Notes: generated from the letters alone by a model not told the origin. A stretch of DNA of 64,000 nt from an uncultured Paracoccaceae bacterium (GCA_947496535.1 CANMDE010000003.1:558001-622000); one strand, 5' to 3'. Counted from the stretch's first letter, positions 16,525 through 25,535 are shown. Translations and numbers: made by a program.

Positions 16525-18425
16525 TTGAGCGGTTCCCAGTGGACGCCAGCGGGCGGGATGGTGGTTCCGTGCCAGTCTTGTGGTTCGGGCGCGTAGTTGA
16601 AAATGAAGCGGTGAGTGGCTGTTTCTCTGATCCGAAGTCCGTCGGGCAGGGACTGGGTTGCGAGGTTCCGTTCCTCGCAGAGGTCTTGGATGATCTGGTC
16701 GAAGGTCGGATCGTCCGGCCAGCCCGCGAGGTAGCGGATATGACTTCCGCCCATAATGGCGGGCTGGCCGGTGGCGGTGGAGAGGTGCGTTTTGGCGCTA
16801 CCTTCGAGATGTTCGAACCAGTGACGGAACTGCCCACCATTTTGCAGCGGGATTGTTTCTGTGGGTGGCAGGCTTTCGGTGAGCGCGATTGTGATGTCCG
16901 TGTCGGGCAGGTTGGGGGCCATCGGTACAGGGATGCCGAGTTCATCGGTTTTGGTGTCGGTCCGGGGGCCGAGGAGCGCTGTGCCTTTGAAGTTGGTAAG
17001 GGCTAGGCGCAATGGGTCGGAAAGCTTGAGGATACCGGGGGCCAGGACCAGTTTGTAATTTGAGAGGTCGGCCGCGTCGGGGGGCAGGATATCGATGTTG
17101 AGTCCCGCCCGCCGCAGGGCGCGGTAGGTGGCGAAGGCAAGGCGGAACATCTCGAAATCAGCGCCTTGGGGTTGGGTGTCCCATGCCCATGCGCTTTCAT
17201 AGTCGAAGATGAGGGCAGCGTGGGCTTGGCCTGTATTTACGTCCGGCAGTGCGGCGATCTCATCGGCCACTTGGCGGGCCTCTTGGAGCGCGGGCGCTGG
17301 CTGATTATCGGGGCGCATCAAGCCTGCATGCATTTGTTCCTGTGCAAAGGGGGCTTGCCGCCAGCGGAAATAGCAGACGGTTTCGGCACCGTGGGCAAAG
17401 GCTTCCCACGCCCAGAGGCGGGCCATGCCGCGCAAGGGTGCCGGGTTGTAGGGGGCCCAATTTACGGGGCCGGGCTGTTGTTCCATGACCCAAAGACGGC
17501 CCTTGCCGACGGCCCGGTAGAGGTCGTGGTGAAAGGCCTGCATATCGGGGTGCCCCTGACGGAGGAATTTTTGTTTCTCTTCTGGCGTGCCTTCCAGCCG
17601 ATCCGATAGGAAGCCAATTGGGTAACTATCCCATGACGCGATGTCGAGATCGGCCCCGACTTGCCAATGATCGAAGGCCGTGATCCGGCCCATGTAGTTG
17701 TGGATCAGGGGCGCGTCTGTGTAGTGGCGCAAGGCGTCTGCCTGGACCTTGTTGAAGGCTACGACCTGATCGGATGAATAGCGCCGGAAGGCCAGTACAT
17801 GCGCCGGGTTGGGTTCGGTGACGGTCAAGTTGGGCAGGTCGATCAGGTCGAAGCTGTCATATTCCATGGACCAGAAGACGTTGCCCCATGCCCGGTTGAG
17901 CGCGTCGGGCGATTGATATTTTTGAGCGAGCCAGTTCTGAAAGCCTTTTCGGGCTGTGTCGGAATAGCTGAGCGTCGTGTCGTGGCAGTCGTATTCGTTG
18001 TCGATTTGCCATGCTGCGATGTAAGGGTTGCTGCCGTAGCGTTCACCCATCGCTTGGACGATGCGTTTGCATTCCGTGCGGTAGCCCGGATGGCTGAAAT
18101 CATAGTGGCGCCGGGAGCCGAATTTGCGGGGATGGCCCTGCGCATCAACCGCCAGCATGTCGGGGTATTTGTCCAGCATCCAGCGGGGTGGGGTCGCGGT
18201 GGGCGTGCCAAGGATGATCTTGAGGCCCGCACTGCCGAGTGCGTCGATGGCATCGTCGAGCCAGTCCCAGGTGAAGGTGCCGGGCGTGGGTTCCATCCTG
18301 CTCCACCCGAATTCGCCGATGCGGACCCATGTCAGGCCCGTGTCCACCATGCGGGCGGCGTCACTGGCCCATTGATCTTGTGGCCAGTGTTCGGGGTAAT
18401 AGCAGACGCCGAGTGTGCGGTTCAT
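16521..18425 (-). CDS. Beta-galactosidase, glycoside hydrolase family 42
   Basis: A 634-residue GH42 enzyme, a retaining (alpha/beta)8 hydrolase releasing terminal beta-D-galactose. The N-terminal GVCYYPEHWPQDQW is diagnostic. The acid/base Glu is E144 in WQIDNEYDCHDT and the nucleophile is probably E315 in LWVMEQQPGPVNW. A Glu-amidotransferase-like trimerisation domain follows (about 385-580) and a small beta domain ends the chain. No signal peptide is present, so hydrolysis is cytoplasmic and oligosaccharides must first be imported by the ABC system encoded upstream. The gene starts 48 nt after the lactonase gene and contains a dispersed repeat in that gap. Confidence 0.94.
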   Translation of the reverse strand: MNRTLGVCYYPEHWPQDQWASDAARMVDTGLTWVRIGEFGWSRMEPTPGTFTWDWLDDAIDALGSAGLKIILGTPTATPPRWMLDKYPDMLAVDAQGHPRKFGSRRHYDFSHPGYRTECKRIVQAMGERYGSNPYIAAWQIDNEYDCHDTTLSYSDTARKGFQNWLAQKYQSPDALNRAWGNVFWSMEYDSFDLIDLPNLTVTEPNPAHVLAFRRYSSDQVVAFNKVQADALRHYTDAPLIHNYMGRITAFDHWQVGADLDIASWDSYPIGFLSDRLEGTPEEKQKFLRQGHPDMQAFHHDLYRAVGKGRLWVMEQQPGPVNWAPYNPAPLRGMARLWAWEAFAHGAETVCYFRWRQAPFAQEQMHAGLMRPDNQPAPALQEARQVADEIAALPDVNTGQAHAALIFDYESAWAWDTQPQGADFEMFRLAFATYRALRRAGLNIDILPPDAADLSNYKLVLAPGILKLSDPLRLALTNFKGTALLGPRTDTKTDELGIPVPMAPNLPDTDITIALTESLPPTETIPLQNGGQFRHWFEHLEGSAKTHLSTATGQPAIMGGSHIRYLAGWPDDPTFDQIIQDLCEERNLATQSLPDGLRIRETATHRFIFNYAPEPQDWHGTTIPPAGVHWEPLK

Positions 18426-18438
18426 GTGGGCTCTTTTT

Positions 18439-18464
18439 GAGTTTTTTGGCCAAGATGAAGGAGG
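18439..18464. repeat. Dispersed intergenic repeat, copy 1
   Basis: The stretch GAGTTTTTTGGCCAAGATGA and its continuation AGGAGG closely match a second copy at 30630-30655. It lies just upstream of the GH42 start codon. On the minus strand this type of repeat can encode FILAKKL-like peptides. I recall such sequences as frequent in Rhodobacteraceae intergenic DNA; that is memory, not a search. Confidence 0.6.
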
Positions 18465-18473
18465 AGCGTGGTG

Positions 18474-19295
18474 TTAGAGGATCACGCGATGTTCTGTTTG
18501 GCCAGTGGTGGTGGTTTGGGTTTGGAAGGTCTGACCTTCGTCGTCGCCTGTGAGGCCCACGGCGGCGGACGTGCAGAAGAGCGTTTGCAGGTCTGGGCCG
18601 CCGAAAGCTGGGCAGGAGGTTTGTTTCGCCGGGAATGCATGGGCTTTGATGAAGCTGCCATCTGGCGCGTAACCAGCGACCCGGGAGGCGCCCCATTGGG
18701 CGTTCCAGAGGTTGCCTGTCGCGTCTACCACGGCCCCGTCTGGGCGAAAATCAGTTTGGCTGAGGTCGATATGGACTGTTGCTTCTGTGTTGGGCCAGCC
18801 GTCTTTGTCGAGGCTTACGCGCATGATTTTCTGGGTGGGCGTGTCGGTGAAATAGGCCGTTTTACCATCCGGTGCGAAGCAGATTGCGTTGGAGATGGTT
18901 ATGTCCGGGTAGAGTTGGCGCAACTCGCCCTTGTAATAGCGGTAGATAGCGCCTGCTTTGTCTTCGGCCTCGATCCCCATGGTGCCGATCCAGAAGCCGC
19001 CCTGCGGGTCGGCGCGTCCGTCGTTGGAGCGGGTTTTGGAGTTTTGGGCCTCTAACGGGTAGATTTCGCTATGATCGCCTGTTTCGATGTCGAAGCGGTG
19101 CAGGGCGCCGGCGGAAGCGATGAGAAGGGTGGTATCATCAACCCAGCCAGCGGCGCTGACATAGGTGTCGAATTGCCAGTTTTGGCCTTTGGTGTGCAGG
19201 CGTTGGCCAAGGATGTCGAACCAAAAGAGCTGGTTTCGCGTGGGGTGCCAGAGCGGGCCTTCGCCCAACTGGCATTGGGTTGCGTCGTGGATCAT
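18474..19295 (-). CDS. SMP-30/gluconolactonase family lactonase (probable galactonolactonase)
   Basis: A 273-residue six-bladed beta-propeller of the SMP-30/gluconolaconase/LRE family. Metal-binding features are visible: the N-terminal LGEGPLWHP Glu, the SNDGRADPQGGFWIGTM Asn/Asp segment and the PDGKTAYFTDT blade. Such enzymes hydrolyse sugar-1,4- or 1,5-lactones. Given the neighbours (sugar dehydrogenase, DgoK, DgoA), its likely substrate is D-galactonolactone. It overlaps the upstream dgoA stop by 4 nt. An arabino- or gluconolactonase role is possible on sequence alone. Confidence 0.85.
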   Translation of the reverse strand: MIHDATQCQLGEGPLWHPTRNQLFWFDILGQRLHTKGQNWQFDTYVSAAGWVDDTTLLIASAGALHRFDIETGDHSEIYPLEAQNSKTRSNDGRADPQGGFWIGTMGIEAEDKAGAIYRYYKGELRQLYPDITISNAICFAPDGKTAYFTDTPTQKIMRVSLDKDGWPNTEATVHIDLSQTDFRPDGAVVDATGNLWNAQWGASRVAGYAPDGSFIKAHAFPAKQTSCPAFGGPDLQTLFCTSAAVGLTGDDEGQTFQTQTTTTGQTEHRVIL

Positions 19296-19897
19296 AGGGC
19301 AGCCTCGTCATAGGCCGCGACGATGTTGCGGGCGCGGGTTTTGACTTCGTCTACCGACATGCCCGGTTTGTAGAGGGCCGAGCCGATCCCGAAACCGTCG
19401 GCGCTTGCCGCGAGCCAATCCCCGAAATTGTCCGGGCCTGCACCGCCGACGGCGTAGACTTGGGTGCCCGTTGGCAGGACGGCGCGGATCGCCTTGATGC
19501 CGTCAGGACCGATCAGGCTGGCCGGAAATATCTTGAGGCCGTCGGCACCGGATTTGAGGGCGGTGAAGCATTCGGTTGGGGTCATCACACCGGGCCAGCT
19601 TTGCATGCCTGCGGCTTTGGTGGCGACGATGACCCGCTGATCACAGTTGGGCGAGACGACGAGCTTGCCACCGACTTGCGCCACGCGCCCCGCGTCTTCG
19701 GGTGAGAGAACCGTGCCTGCGCCGATCAGGGCGTCATTGTCGTGGGCCGCGACCATAGCCTTGATGCTGTCGAACGGGTCCGGAGAGTTGAGCGGGACTT
19801 CGATCTTTGTGATCCCGGCTTCGATCAAGGCGGCAGCGGTGGCGGCGGCCTCGGGCGGGGTGATGCCGCGCAGGATGGCGATCAGGGGGCGGGACAT
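19292..19897 (-). CDS. dgoA: 2-dehydro-3-deoxy-6-phosphogalactonate aldolase
   Basis: A 201-residue class I aldolase of the KDPG/KDPGal family that splits 2-keto-3-deoxy-6-phosphogalactonate into pyruvate and glyceraldehyde 3-phosphate. The general-base Glu33 lies in ITKIEVPLNSP and the Schiff-base Lys122 in ADGLKIFPA, with the PGVMTPTE phosphate region between them. The IEVPLNSPDPFDSI pattern is closer to DgoA than to KDPG aldolase (Eda), which usually has IEVTLRT. It sits between dgoK (3 nt upstream) and the lactonase (4-nt overlap), in the order expected for a De Ley-Doudoroff galactose pathway. Confidence 0.92.
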   Translation of the reverse strand: MSRPLIAILRGITPPEAAATAAALIEAGITKIEVPLNSPDPFDSIKAMVAAHDNDALIGAGTVLSPEDAGRVAQVGGKLVVSPNCDQRVIVATKAAGMQSWPGVMTPTECFTALKSGADGLKIFPASLIGPDGIKAIRAVLPTGTQVYAVGGAGPDNFGDWLAASADGFGIGSALYKPGMSVDEVKTRARNIVAAYDEAAL

Positions 19898-19900
19898 ATC

Positions 19901-20803
19901 CTATCCTTTCAGGCGATGGTAGGCGGCTGTAAGCCCTGCGACCGTAATAGCACAAGCCTGAACCTGAGTGGCAGGGGCATGTTGGGTTGCGAGAGCATCG
20001 ACGTAGGTTTTGGCGAGGCTGCCTGCGCCGATCACGGCAATCTGCTGACCGAGCCAGTAGGGTTTGGCGGCGGCAAGTTCCGCCCCGATCAACAGGCCGG
20101 ATAGCCTTGCGCGGGCAGAGGCCGGGTCAAGATCGTTCAGCAAGCTTTCTGCGCGAAGCGAGAAAAGCCGCGCTGCGAGTTTTTCGGGGCGGGCCATGGC
20201 GTCGGCCAGGGCAGTTTGGAAGGCCTTGTCGTCCCAGCCTGTTGTCGCGACGGAGTGCCGTAGAACGGTTTGGCTGGGGATGATGTCGAAGAGTTCGCCC
20301 GTCATGAAGGTTTGGAAGCTCACGACCTCATCCGCGCTGACTTGCACCCATTTGGTGTGAGTGCCGGGCAGGCAGATCACTCCGTCCCAGTTTTTGTTGC
20401 GCGCGAGGAAGCCCGCGATCTGCGTCTCTTCTCCGCGCATCACGTCGGCCGGGTTGGTTTGTTTGATGCCCGGGATGACGTGGACCTGTAGGTCAGGATT
20501 AGTGGTTTGCGCACGCACCATCCCTTCGGGCAATGCAGGGCAGGGTGTGGTGGCATAAGGCGCTTCGACCCAGCCTTGACGCGAGCCGACCATGCCGCAG
20601 GAGATGATTGTGGTAGGGCCAGAGACCCATTCACCTGCGATTTCCATCAGTGCGGGTTCGAATTGATCGCGGGTCAGGCTGCTCATGCCTTTGTCGGATG
20701 CAGCCTCGGCCAGTATGGTGCCGGAGGCGGACATGGCCCAAGCCCGCAGGTTGCTGGTGCCCCAGTCGACTGCGATCCAATCTGGTTTTGCTTTGTCGCT
20801 CAT
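19901..20803 (-). CDS. dgoK: 2-dehydro-3-deoxygalactonokinase
   Basis: A 300-residue kinase of the DgoK family that phosphorylates 2-keto-3-deoxygalactonate at C6 using ATP. The N-terminal WIAVDWGTSNLRAWAM is the ATPase-fold phosphate-1 motif, and CLPGTHTKWVQV with GSRQGWVEAPYA are family-specific segments. The length is standard. It overlaps the upstream SDR stop by 4 nt and precedes dgoA by 3 nt, so the kinase and aldolase steps are translationally linked. No galactonate dehydratase (DgoD) gene is found in this operon. Confidence 0.93.
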   Translation of the reverse strand: MSDKAKPDWIAVDWGTSNLRAWAMSASGTILAEAASDKGMSSLTRDQFEPALMEIAGEWVSGPTTIISCGMVGSRQGWVEAPYATTPCPALPEGMVRAQTTNPDLQVHVIPGIKQTNPADVMRGEETQIAGFLARNKNWDGVICLPGTHTKWVQVSADEVVSFQTFMTGELFDIIPSQTVLRHSVATTGWDDKAFQTALADAMARPEKLAARLFSLRAESLLNDLDPASARARLSGLLIGAELAAAKPYWLGQQIAVIGAGSLAKTYVDALATQHAPATQVQACAITVAGLTAAYHRLKG

Positions 20804-21558
20804 CCCGTGCTTACCACGCCTGCATCAATGACCATGGTTTGCCCTGTCATCATCGCCGACGCTGAGGAAGCAAGAAACAGCGTACCGCCGACCATGTCTT
20901 GCGGTTGGACGAACTCTTTCAGGCATTGTTTTTCCAGAAAAGCGGTCTTGGCCTCGGGCGTTGCCCACATGGTCTCCTGCTTTTCCGTGAAGACCCAACC
21001 GGGGGCGATGGCGTTGACCCTGATCCCTTGCGGTCCCCATTCACGGGCCAACGCGCGAGTCATACCCATGATACCCGCATTGGCGCTGACGTAAGGCGCC
21101 ATGCCCGCCGCACCCATCAGGTAAGTGATGGAGGAATAATTGATGATTGATCCTTTCGGAGCCATCAGTGTGACGGCCTTTTGGCATGCAAAGAAATGTG
21201 CCTTGAAGTTGATTGCCTGGCTCTCGTCCCAGATTTCTGGCGTGATTTTATGGGCATCATAGCGCATGTCATTGGCGGCGTTGTTCACCAGTGCCTTGAA
21301 GGGGCCGTGTGCCTCTGCCGCCTGATCCATTGCCGCGCACAATGCGTCGGTGTCAGTGATGTCGCTGGGGATGAAGAGGGGGGCGTGGCCGTATGCGTCC
21401 TCCATCGCTGTTACAAAGGGCGTGGCGTCGGACCTTCCAACAAAGGCGACCCGTGCGCCTTGGGCTAGAAACCCTTCGGTCAGCGCGGCCCCGATGCCGT
21501 TTCCCCCGCCGGTGATGAAGACTGATGCGTCTTTGAGATCGTGGAACGTTGCGTTCAT
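20800..21558 (-). CDS. SDR sugar dehydrogenase (probable galactose 1-dehydrogenase) with K-to-N in YxxxK
   Basis: A 252-residue classical SDR. The Rossmann motif TGGGNGIG is at about residues 16-23, NNAAND at the NNAG position, and the C-terminal segments KQETMWATPEAK, QCLKEFVQPQDMVGG and TGQTMVIDAG resemble bacterial aldose 1-dehydrogenases such as the Caulobacter xylose dehydrogenase. The active-site tetrad has S (NYSS) and Y, but the YxxxK lysine is Asn (YVSAN; the codon AAT is clear). By position it should oxidise galactose to galactonolactone. Start and stop both overlap neighbours by 4 nt. The Asn could reflect an altered mechanism or a non-catalytic role. Confidence 0.8.
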   Translation of the reverse strand: MNATFHDLKDASVFITGGGNGIGAALTEGFLAQGARVAFVGRSDATPFVTAMEDAYGHAPLFIPSDITDTDALCAAMDQAAEAHGPFKALVNNAANDMRYDAHKITPEIWDESQAINFKAHFFACQKAVTLMAPKGSIINYSSITYLMGAAGMAPYVSANAGIMGMTRALAREWGPQGIRVNAIAPGWVFTEKQETMWATPEAKTAFLEKQCLKEFVQPQDMVGGTLFLASSASAMMTGQTMVIDAGVVSTG

Positions 21559-23624
21559 AGCTTGATCCCTTCAATCACCCACATTCGTTCGGGTAAAGAC
21601 CATGGCAGGGTCAGCCCGTGTTGCATCAGGTAGGTGCCTGAGACGTTGATATCCTGCGATTTCAGCGCGGGCGTGCCGCGTGAGAGGTGGTGCATTTCGT
21701 TTTTGTTCTTGAGGCTGATTTGGTATGTCGCGTCGGCGTCGAGGGCGGTTAGTCGCAGCGGGCGTGGCGAGATTTGGTCGCTGGTGGCGGCTTTGCCAGC
21801 GAAGACAACGAAGCGGGATTTGTCTGCGCTGAGTTGTTGTTCGGCGATGATGGCAGGGTCGGTGCTGTCCAGACGCAGGATGTCGGCGCTGCGCATCCAG
21901 TCCCGGTTGGCTTTCCACCAAGTGGTTACCTCTTGGAGCACCTTGGCCTCCTTATCGGTCAGCTCGCGCGGGTCCATCTCGAAACCCATGTGCCGCTGGG
22001 CTGCGACCCATGCGCGGAAATGGATGTCGAGTGTGCGTCCTGACGTGTGGCAATGGCGCGGGCCGACATGGGAGCCCGTGACAGCGGCGGGTAGGAACAG
22101 GGCCGCGTCGTGTTGGATGCGTAGCCGTTCGAGCGCGTCGTTACTGTCGGACAGCCAGACGCGTTGGGTGTGCTTGAGGATGCCGAAATCAATGCGCCCG
22201 CCGCCTGAGGCGCAGCTTTCGATTTCTACAGCGGGGAAATCGCTCCGAAGCCGGTCGAGCAAGGCATATGTGCCTTGGGTCTGCGATGCGTCGGCGATGG
22301 GTAGGACGCGGTTGTGGTCCCATTTGACGTAGTCGATTGGATTGTCACGGAGAATGGCGGCGATGTGGTCGTAAAGATAATCGCGGACTTCTGGCAGCGC
22401 CATGTTCAGCACCAGTTGCTGGCGACCTCTGATCTGATCTGCGTCGCCAAGTATCCAGTCAGGATGCACGCGGGCGAGGTCGCTGTCTTCGTTGACCATC
22501 TCTGGTTCGAACCAGAGGCCGAATGTCATGCCGAGGCCATGGATATGATCGATCAGCGGTGTCAGCCCGTCGGGATATTTGCGTTTGTCTAAGGTCCAGT
22601 CGCCAAGGCTACTTGTGTCGTCATCACGTTTGCCGAACCAGCCGTCGTCGAGGACGAAACGCTCTGCCCCGAGGTCAGCGGCGCGGGTCGCGATGTCTTT
22701 GAGTTCATCGATGTTGTGGTTGAAATAGACGGCTTCCCAACAATTGTAGTGGACCGGGCGCGGGGTGTCTGGCTTGGGCCATGTCACGATCTGGTCGCGC
22801 AGGTGGCGTTGGAAGGCGGTGCCGCAGCCGTTCAGGCCGGTGTTTGAATAGGTGATGTAGAGAGGCGCTGTTTCAAAGCGGGTGCCGGGCGCCTGCGTTT
22901 CGGTGGCGTGCCCCCATTGGATCTGGCGGCGACCGTCTTGCAGCTCTTCCGCGATCATTTTGTGTCCACCTGACCAGCCGTAGTGGAAGGCGTAGGCCTC
23001 TCCTTGCGTGTTGGTTGCCCCTTGGCAGGGAACGATCAGGCCGGGGAAGTGTTCGTGGCCCGTCCGACCTGTTCGGTTTTCGCGCATGTGGATGCCGGGG
23101 GTCCACTGGTTGCGGCTCAGTTGAAATTCGCCGCACCAACGGCCTGAGATGTCGATCATCTCCGTCGCGTGTTGTGGGGCGGGCAGAACCGGGGCTGCGA
23201 GCCAGTGGAGGTGGATGGGCCGGTCGGAGGTGAGAGTGGTTTGGCAGGTGAGAACGTGAGTGGTGGCCGTTTTGAAGGTGAGTGTGAGAGTAAGGTGGTG
23301 GCTTTTGTATATGAGGGTGAGGCCGTCGGCTTCGTCAGCGTGGTCAAAGCGAAACTTCGGGTGGATCGGCTGGCCGTCTCCACTGCGAATAATCATGCCA
23401 GGTTGGCCGGGGAAGCTTTGGCTTGCTTCGGGGCAAAGCGACAAATCGGGGTTTTCGTCCAGCATCCCGCCGGTCACATCAATCACATGGGCGTCGTGCA
23501 GCGTATCGAGGTCTTCAGACGCAGGCAGGGCCGCACCCCAATAGACCACCTGCGGCAGTCGGTCGTTGCGCGCCGCCAGAACAAGTGTCTGCCGGCCATC
23601 ATCGAGGCGATAGGTGTGTGTCAT
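21555..23624 (-). CDS. Alpha-galactosidase, glycoside hydrolase family 36
   Basis: A 689-residue GH36 enzyme hydrolysing terminal alpha-galactose from melibiose, raffinose-type sugars or galactosyl glycerol. An N-terminal beta-supersandwich domain (about 1-300) is followed by a (beta/alpha)8 barrel. The barrel motifs are LDDGWFGKRDDD, GLWFEPEMVN, YVKWDHNR, whose Asp is the nucleophile, and VWLSDSNDALERL, whose Asp is the acid/base. No signal peptide is present, so it acts on imported sugar. It lies 4 nt after the permease gene and overlaps the SDR gene by 4 nt. Confidence 0.94.
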   Translation of the reverse strand: MTHTYRLDDGRQTLVLAARNDRLPQVVYWGAALPASEDLDTLHDAHVIDVTGGMLDENPDLSLCPEASQSFPGQPGMIIRSGDGQPIHPKFRFDHADEADGLTLIYKSHHLTLTLTFKTATTHVLTCQTTLTSDRPIHLHWLAAPVLPAPQHATEMIDISGRWCGEFQLSRNQWTPGIHMRENRTGRTGHEHFPGLIVPCQGATNTQGEAYAFHYGWSGGHKMIAEELQDGRRQIQWGHATETQAPGTRFETAPLYITYSNTGLNGCGTAFQRHLRDQIVTWPKPDTPRPVHYNCWEAVYFNHNIDELKDIATRAADLGAERFVLDDGWFGKRDDDTSSLGDWTLDKRKYPDGLTPLIDHIHGLGMTFGLWFEPEMVNEDSDLARVHPDWILGDADQIRGRQQLVLNMALPEVRDYLYDHIAAILRDNPIDYVKWDHNRVLPIADASQTQGTYALLDRLRSDFPAVEIESCASGGGRIDFGILKHTQRVWLSDSNDALERLRIQHDAALFLPAAVTGSHVGPRHCHTSGRTLDIHFRAWVAAQRHMGFEMDPRELTDKEAKVLQEVTTWWKANRDWMRSADILRLDSTDPAIIAEQQLSADKSRFVVFAGKAATSDQISPRPLRLTALDADATYQISLKNKNEMHHLSRGTPALKSQDINVSGTYLMQHGLTLPWSLPERMWVIEGIKL

Positions 23625-23628
23625 AGGC

Positions 23629-24477
23629 TTACTTTACGGCCCCGAGCGTGAGACCGGCGATGAAGTGTTTTTGCATTAGGAAAAACATTGCCACGGGTGG
23701 GAGAGCTGCGACGATGGAGCCTGCGCTCATCAGATGATACGCGGCCCGATATTGCGCGTTGAAGCTGGTGATGCCTGCTGTGACGGGCTGGCTTTCGGGG
23801 CCTTGGGTCAGCACGACCGCCCAGAAGTAATCGTTCCAGATGAAGGTGAAGATCAGCACGGCCATGGCGGCAAGCGCGGGCTTCATCAGCGGCAGGACGA
23901 CGTACCAGAAGATGCGCCATTCGGCGACGCCCTCGACGCGTGCCGCCTCGATTAACGGGAACGGTAGCGCACGGATGAAGTTGCGCATGAAGAGCGTGGC
24001 AAAGCCGGTCTGGAACGCGATGTGAAACAAGACCAGCCCGGTTTTGGTGTTGTAGAGTCCCAAGTCCAGCGTCAGGTCCCGCACGGGGACCATGAGGATC
24101 TGGAAGGGCACGAAGTTGCCCGCGATGAACATGAAGAAGATCAGCAGGTTGCCTTTGAACTTGTATACGCCAAGTGCGAAGCCGGTCATGGACGCCAGCG
24201 CCACGGTGCCGATGACCGTTGGCACGGTGATCAGAACCGAGTTGAACAGGTAGCGCGGCATGGCACTTTCGAAAAAGACTTTGTGGTAGTTGTTGATGGC
24301 CTCGAAGGACGAAGGCCAGCCCCAGTAGTTACCGCTGGTGAAGTCGGCGTCCGGTTTGATGGAAAAGATCATCACCGCGATCAGTGGGAGCAACCAGAGG
24401 AACAACGCCAGTGGCAGGAATGCCTGGTAGGACAGTTGCACGGCGCGGGAGGATTTTTCGATTGGGGTCGGGAACAT
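23629..24477 (-). CDS. Carbohydrate ABC transporter permease (MalG type)
   Basis: A 282-residue inner-membrane permease with six hydrophobic segments. The cytoplasmic EAA loop is EAARVEGVAEWRIFWYVVLPLMKPAL, which docks on the ATPase, and the C-terminus AGLTLGAVK is typical of MalG-like subunits. It pairs with the MalF-type permease encoded just upstream, the periplasmic sugar-binding protein and the MsmK/UgpC-type ATPase at 27829. The genomic partners suggest galactosides as substrate. A block of inverted repeats separates it from the upstream permease gene, which is unusual inside an operon. Confidence 0.93.
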   Translation of the reverse strand: MFPTPIEKSSRAVQLSYQAFLPLALFLWLLPLIAVMIFSIKPDADFTSGNYWGWPSSFEAINNYHKVFFESAMPRYLFNSVLITVPTVIGTVALASMTGFALGVYKFKGNLLIFFMFIAGNFVPFQILMVPVRDLTLDLGLYNTKTGLVLFHIAFQTGFATLFMRNFIRALPFPLIEAARVEGVAEWRIFWYVVLPLMKPALAAMAVLIFTFIWNDYFWAVVLTQGPESQPVTAGITSFNAQYRAAYHLMSAGSIVAALPPVAMFFLMQKHFIAGLTLGAVK

Positions 24478-24487
24478 CTGTTATCCT

Positions 24488-24558
24488 CCCGTCCCGGATT
24501 TGATCCGGGATATCAAAGAAACGTCAAGGAAGAGGACCCGGATCATGTCCGGGACGGG
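24488..24558. repeat. Compound inverted repeat between the two permease genes
   Basis: The outer arms are CCCGTCCCGGA (24488-24498) and TCCGGGACGGG (24548-24558). Nested in them are two small hairpins, CCCGGAT-TTG-ATCCGGG (24493-24509) and CCCGGA-TCATG-TCCGGG (24537-24553). The block fills most of a 92-nt spacer in an otherwise tight operon. It looks like a dispersed intergenic palindrome of the kind found in many alphaproteobacteria, and in RNA would fold into a strong stem that could stabilise or attenuate the message. Confidence 0.75.
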
Positions 24559-24569
24559 CCGTACCATGC

Positions 24570-25535
24570 TCATCCGCGTGCCCCTTTCTCATCTTGATAC
24601 ATCGACCAAAGGAAGTAGGAGATGAAGACCAGCATGATCAGGAACAGGACCACTGCGACCGCTGCGGCGTAACCGTATTGCAGGCCCCGTTCACTGAGTG
24701 ATTTTTCAAAGACATAGTAGGATAAGACACGGGTTGAGCCGAATGGGCCACCGCCGGTCATAATGGAGACAAGGTCAAAGCTGCGCAGCGCACCGATGAT
24801 TGTCACCACGAAGGCGATGAAGGTGGCGGGCTTCAGTTGCGGGATGATCACGTACCACAGCATCTTCCAGCCTTTGGCACCGTCAAGCCGTGCGGCCTCG
24901 ACCTGTTCGGGGTCAACGGCATTCAGGCCGGTCAGATACAGGATCATGCAATAGGCCGTCTGGGGCCAGAGGCCTGCGGCGATAATGCCGTAGGTAGCCA
25001 GTGTCGGGTCGCCCAGGATGTTAACGGAGTCGAAGCCAAACCAGCCGATCATGGTGTTCAGCAGCCCTTCGTTTGGCAGGTAGAACCATGAGAAGACAAG
25101 GCCGACGACGACCTGACTGATGACGAATGGAAAGAAGAACAGCGACTTATACAGGCGGATGCCGCGTACTGTCTGATTGAGGAACAGCGCAATGAACAGC
25201 CCGCCGGGGATCGCCAAAAGGTACAGGATCAGCCATTTGAGGTTGTTCCAGAGCGAAGTCTGGAAGTTCCGGTCCGCCCTTTCGCCATTCAGGCCGAAGA
25301 GTTTGTTGTAGTTTTCAAGGCCAACATATTCGCCATTGGTGCGCACGTCGCCCAGTCCGTTCCAATCGTAGAGGGATAGACCGAAGCTTTGGTAGATGGG
25401 CATGATCACGTAGAACAGAAAGAACAGCACACCCGGAGCGAGGAACAGCCAAGGGGTAAGCGCAATTTCGTTGCGCTTGTACCAACTGCGTTTCGCGCTG
25501 GCTGGGTCCGTTGAAACGGCGGGCGACATGGTCAT
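24570..25535 (-). CDS. Carbohydrate ABC transporter permease (MalF type)
   Basis: A 321-residue permease with an N-terminal cytoplasmic tail, a first hydrophobic helix (TPWLFLAPGVLFFLFYVIMP) and the binding-protein-dependent transport domain. The EAA loop reads EAARLDGAKGWKMLWYVIIPQLKP. It forms the heterodimeric channel with the MalG-type subunit encoded downstream. The gene follows the sugar-binding-protein gene after 90 nt. ATG codons at 25535 and 25529 are both possible starts. Confidence 0.93.
   Translation of the reverse strand: MTMSPAVSTDPASAKRSWYKRNEIALTPWLFLAPGVLFFLFYVIMPIYQSFGLSLYDWNGLGDVRTNGEYVGLENYNKLFGLNGERADRNFQTSLWNNLKWLILYLLAIPGGLFIALFLNQTVRGIRLYKSLFFFPFVISQVVVGLVFSWFYLPNEGLLNTMIGWFGFDSVNILGDPTLATYGIIAAGLWPQTAYCMILYLTGLNAVDPEQVEAARLDGAKGWKMLWYVIIPQLKPATFIAFVVTIIGALRSFDLVSIMTGGGPFGSTRVLSYYVFEKSLSERGLQYGYAAAVAVVLFLIMLVFISYFLWSMYQDEKGARG

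Noticed and set aside
18361..18696. A frame containing FILAKKLKKSP overlapping the beta-galactosidase start
   Set aside because: It is antisense-free but overlaps two well-supported genes out of frame; the peptide comes from the dispersed repeat and not from a real gene.
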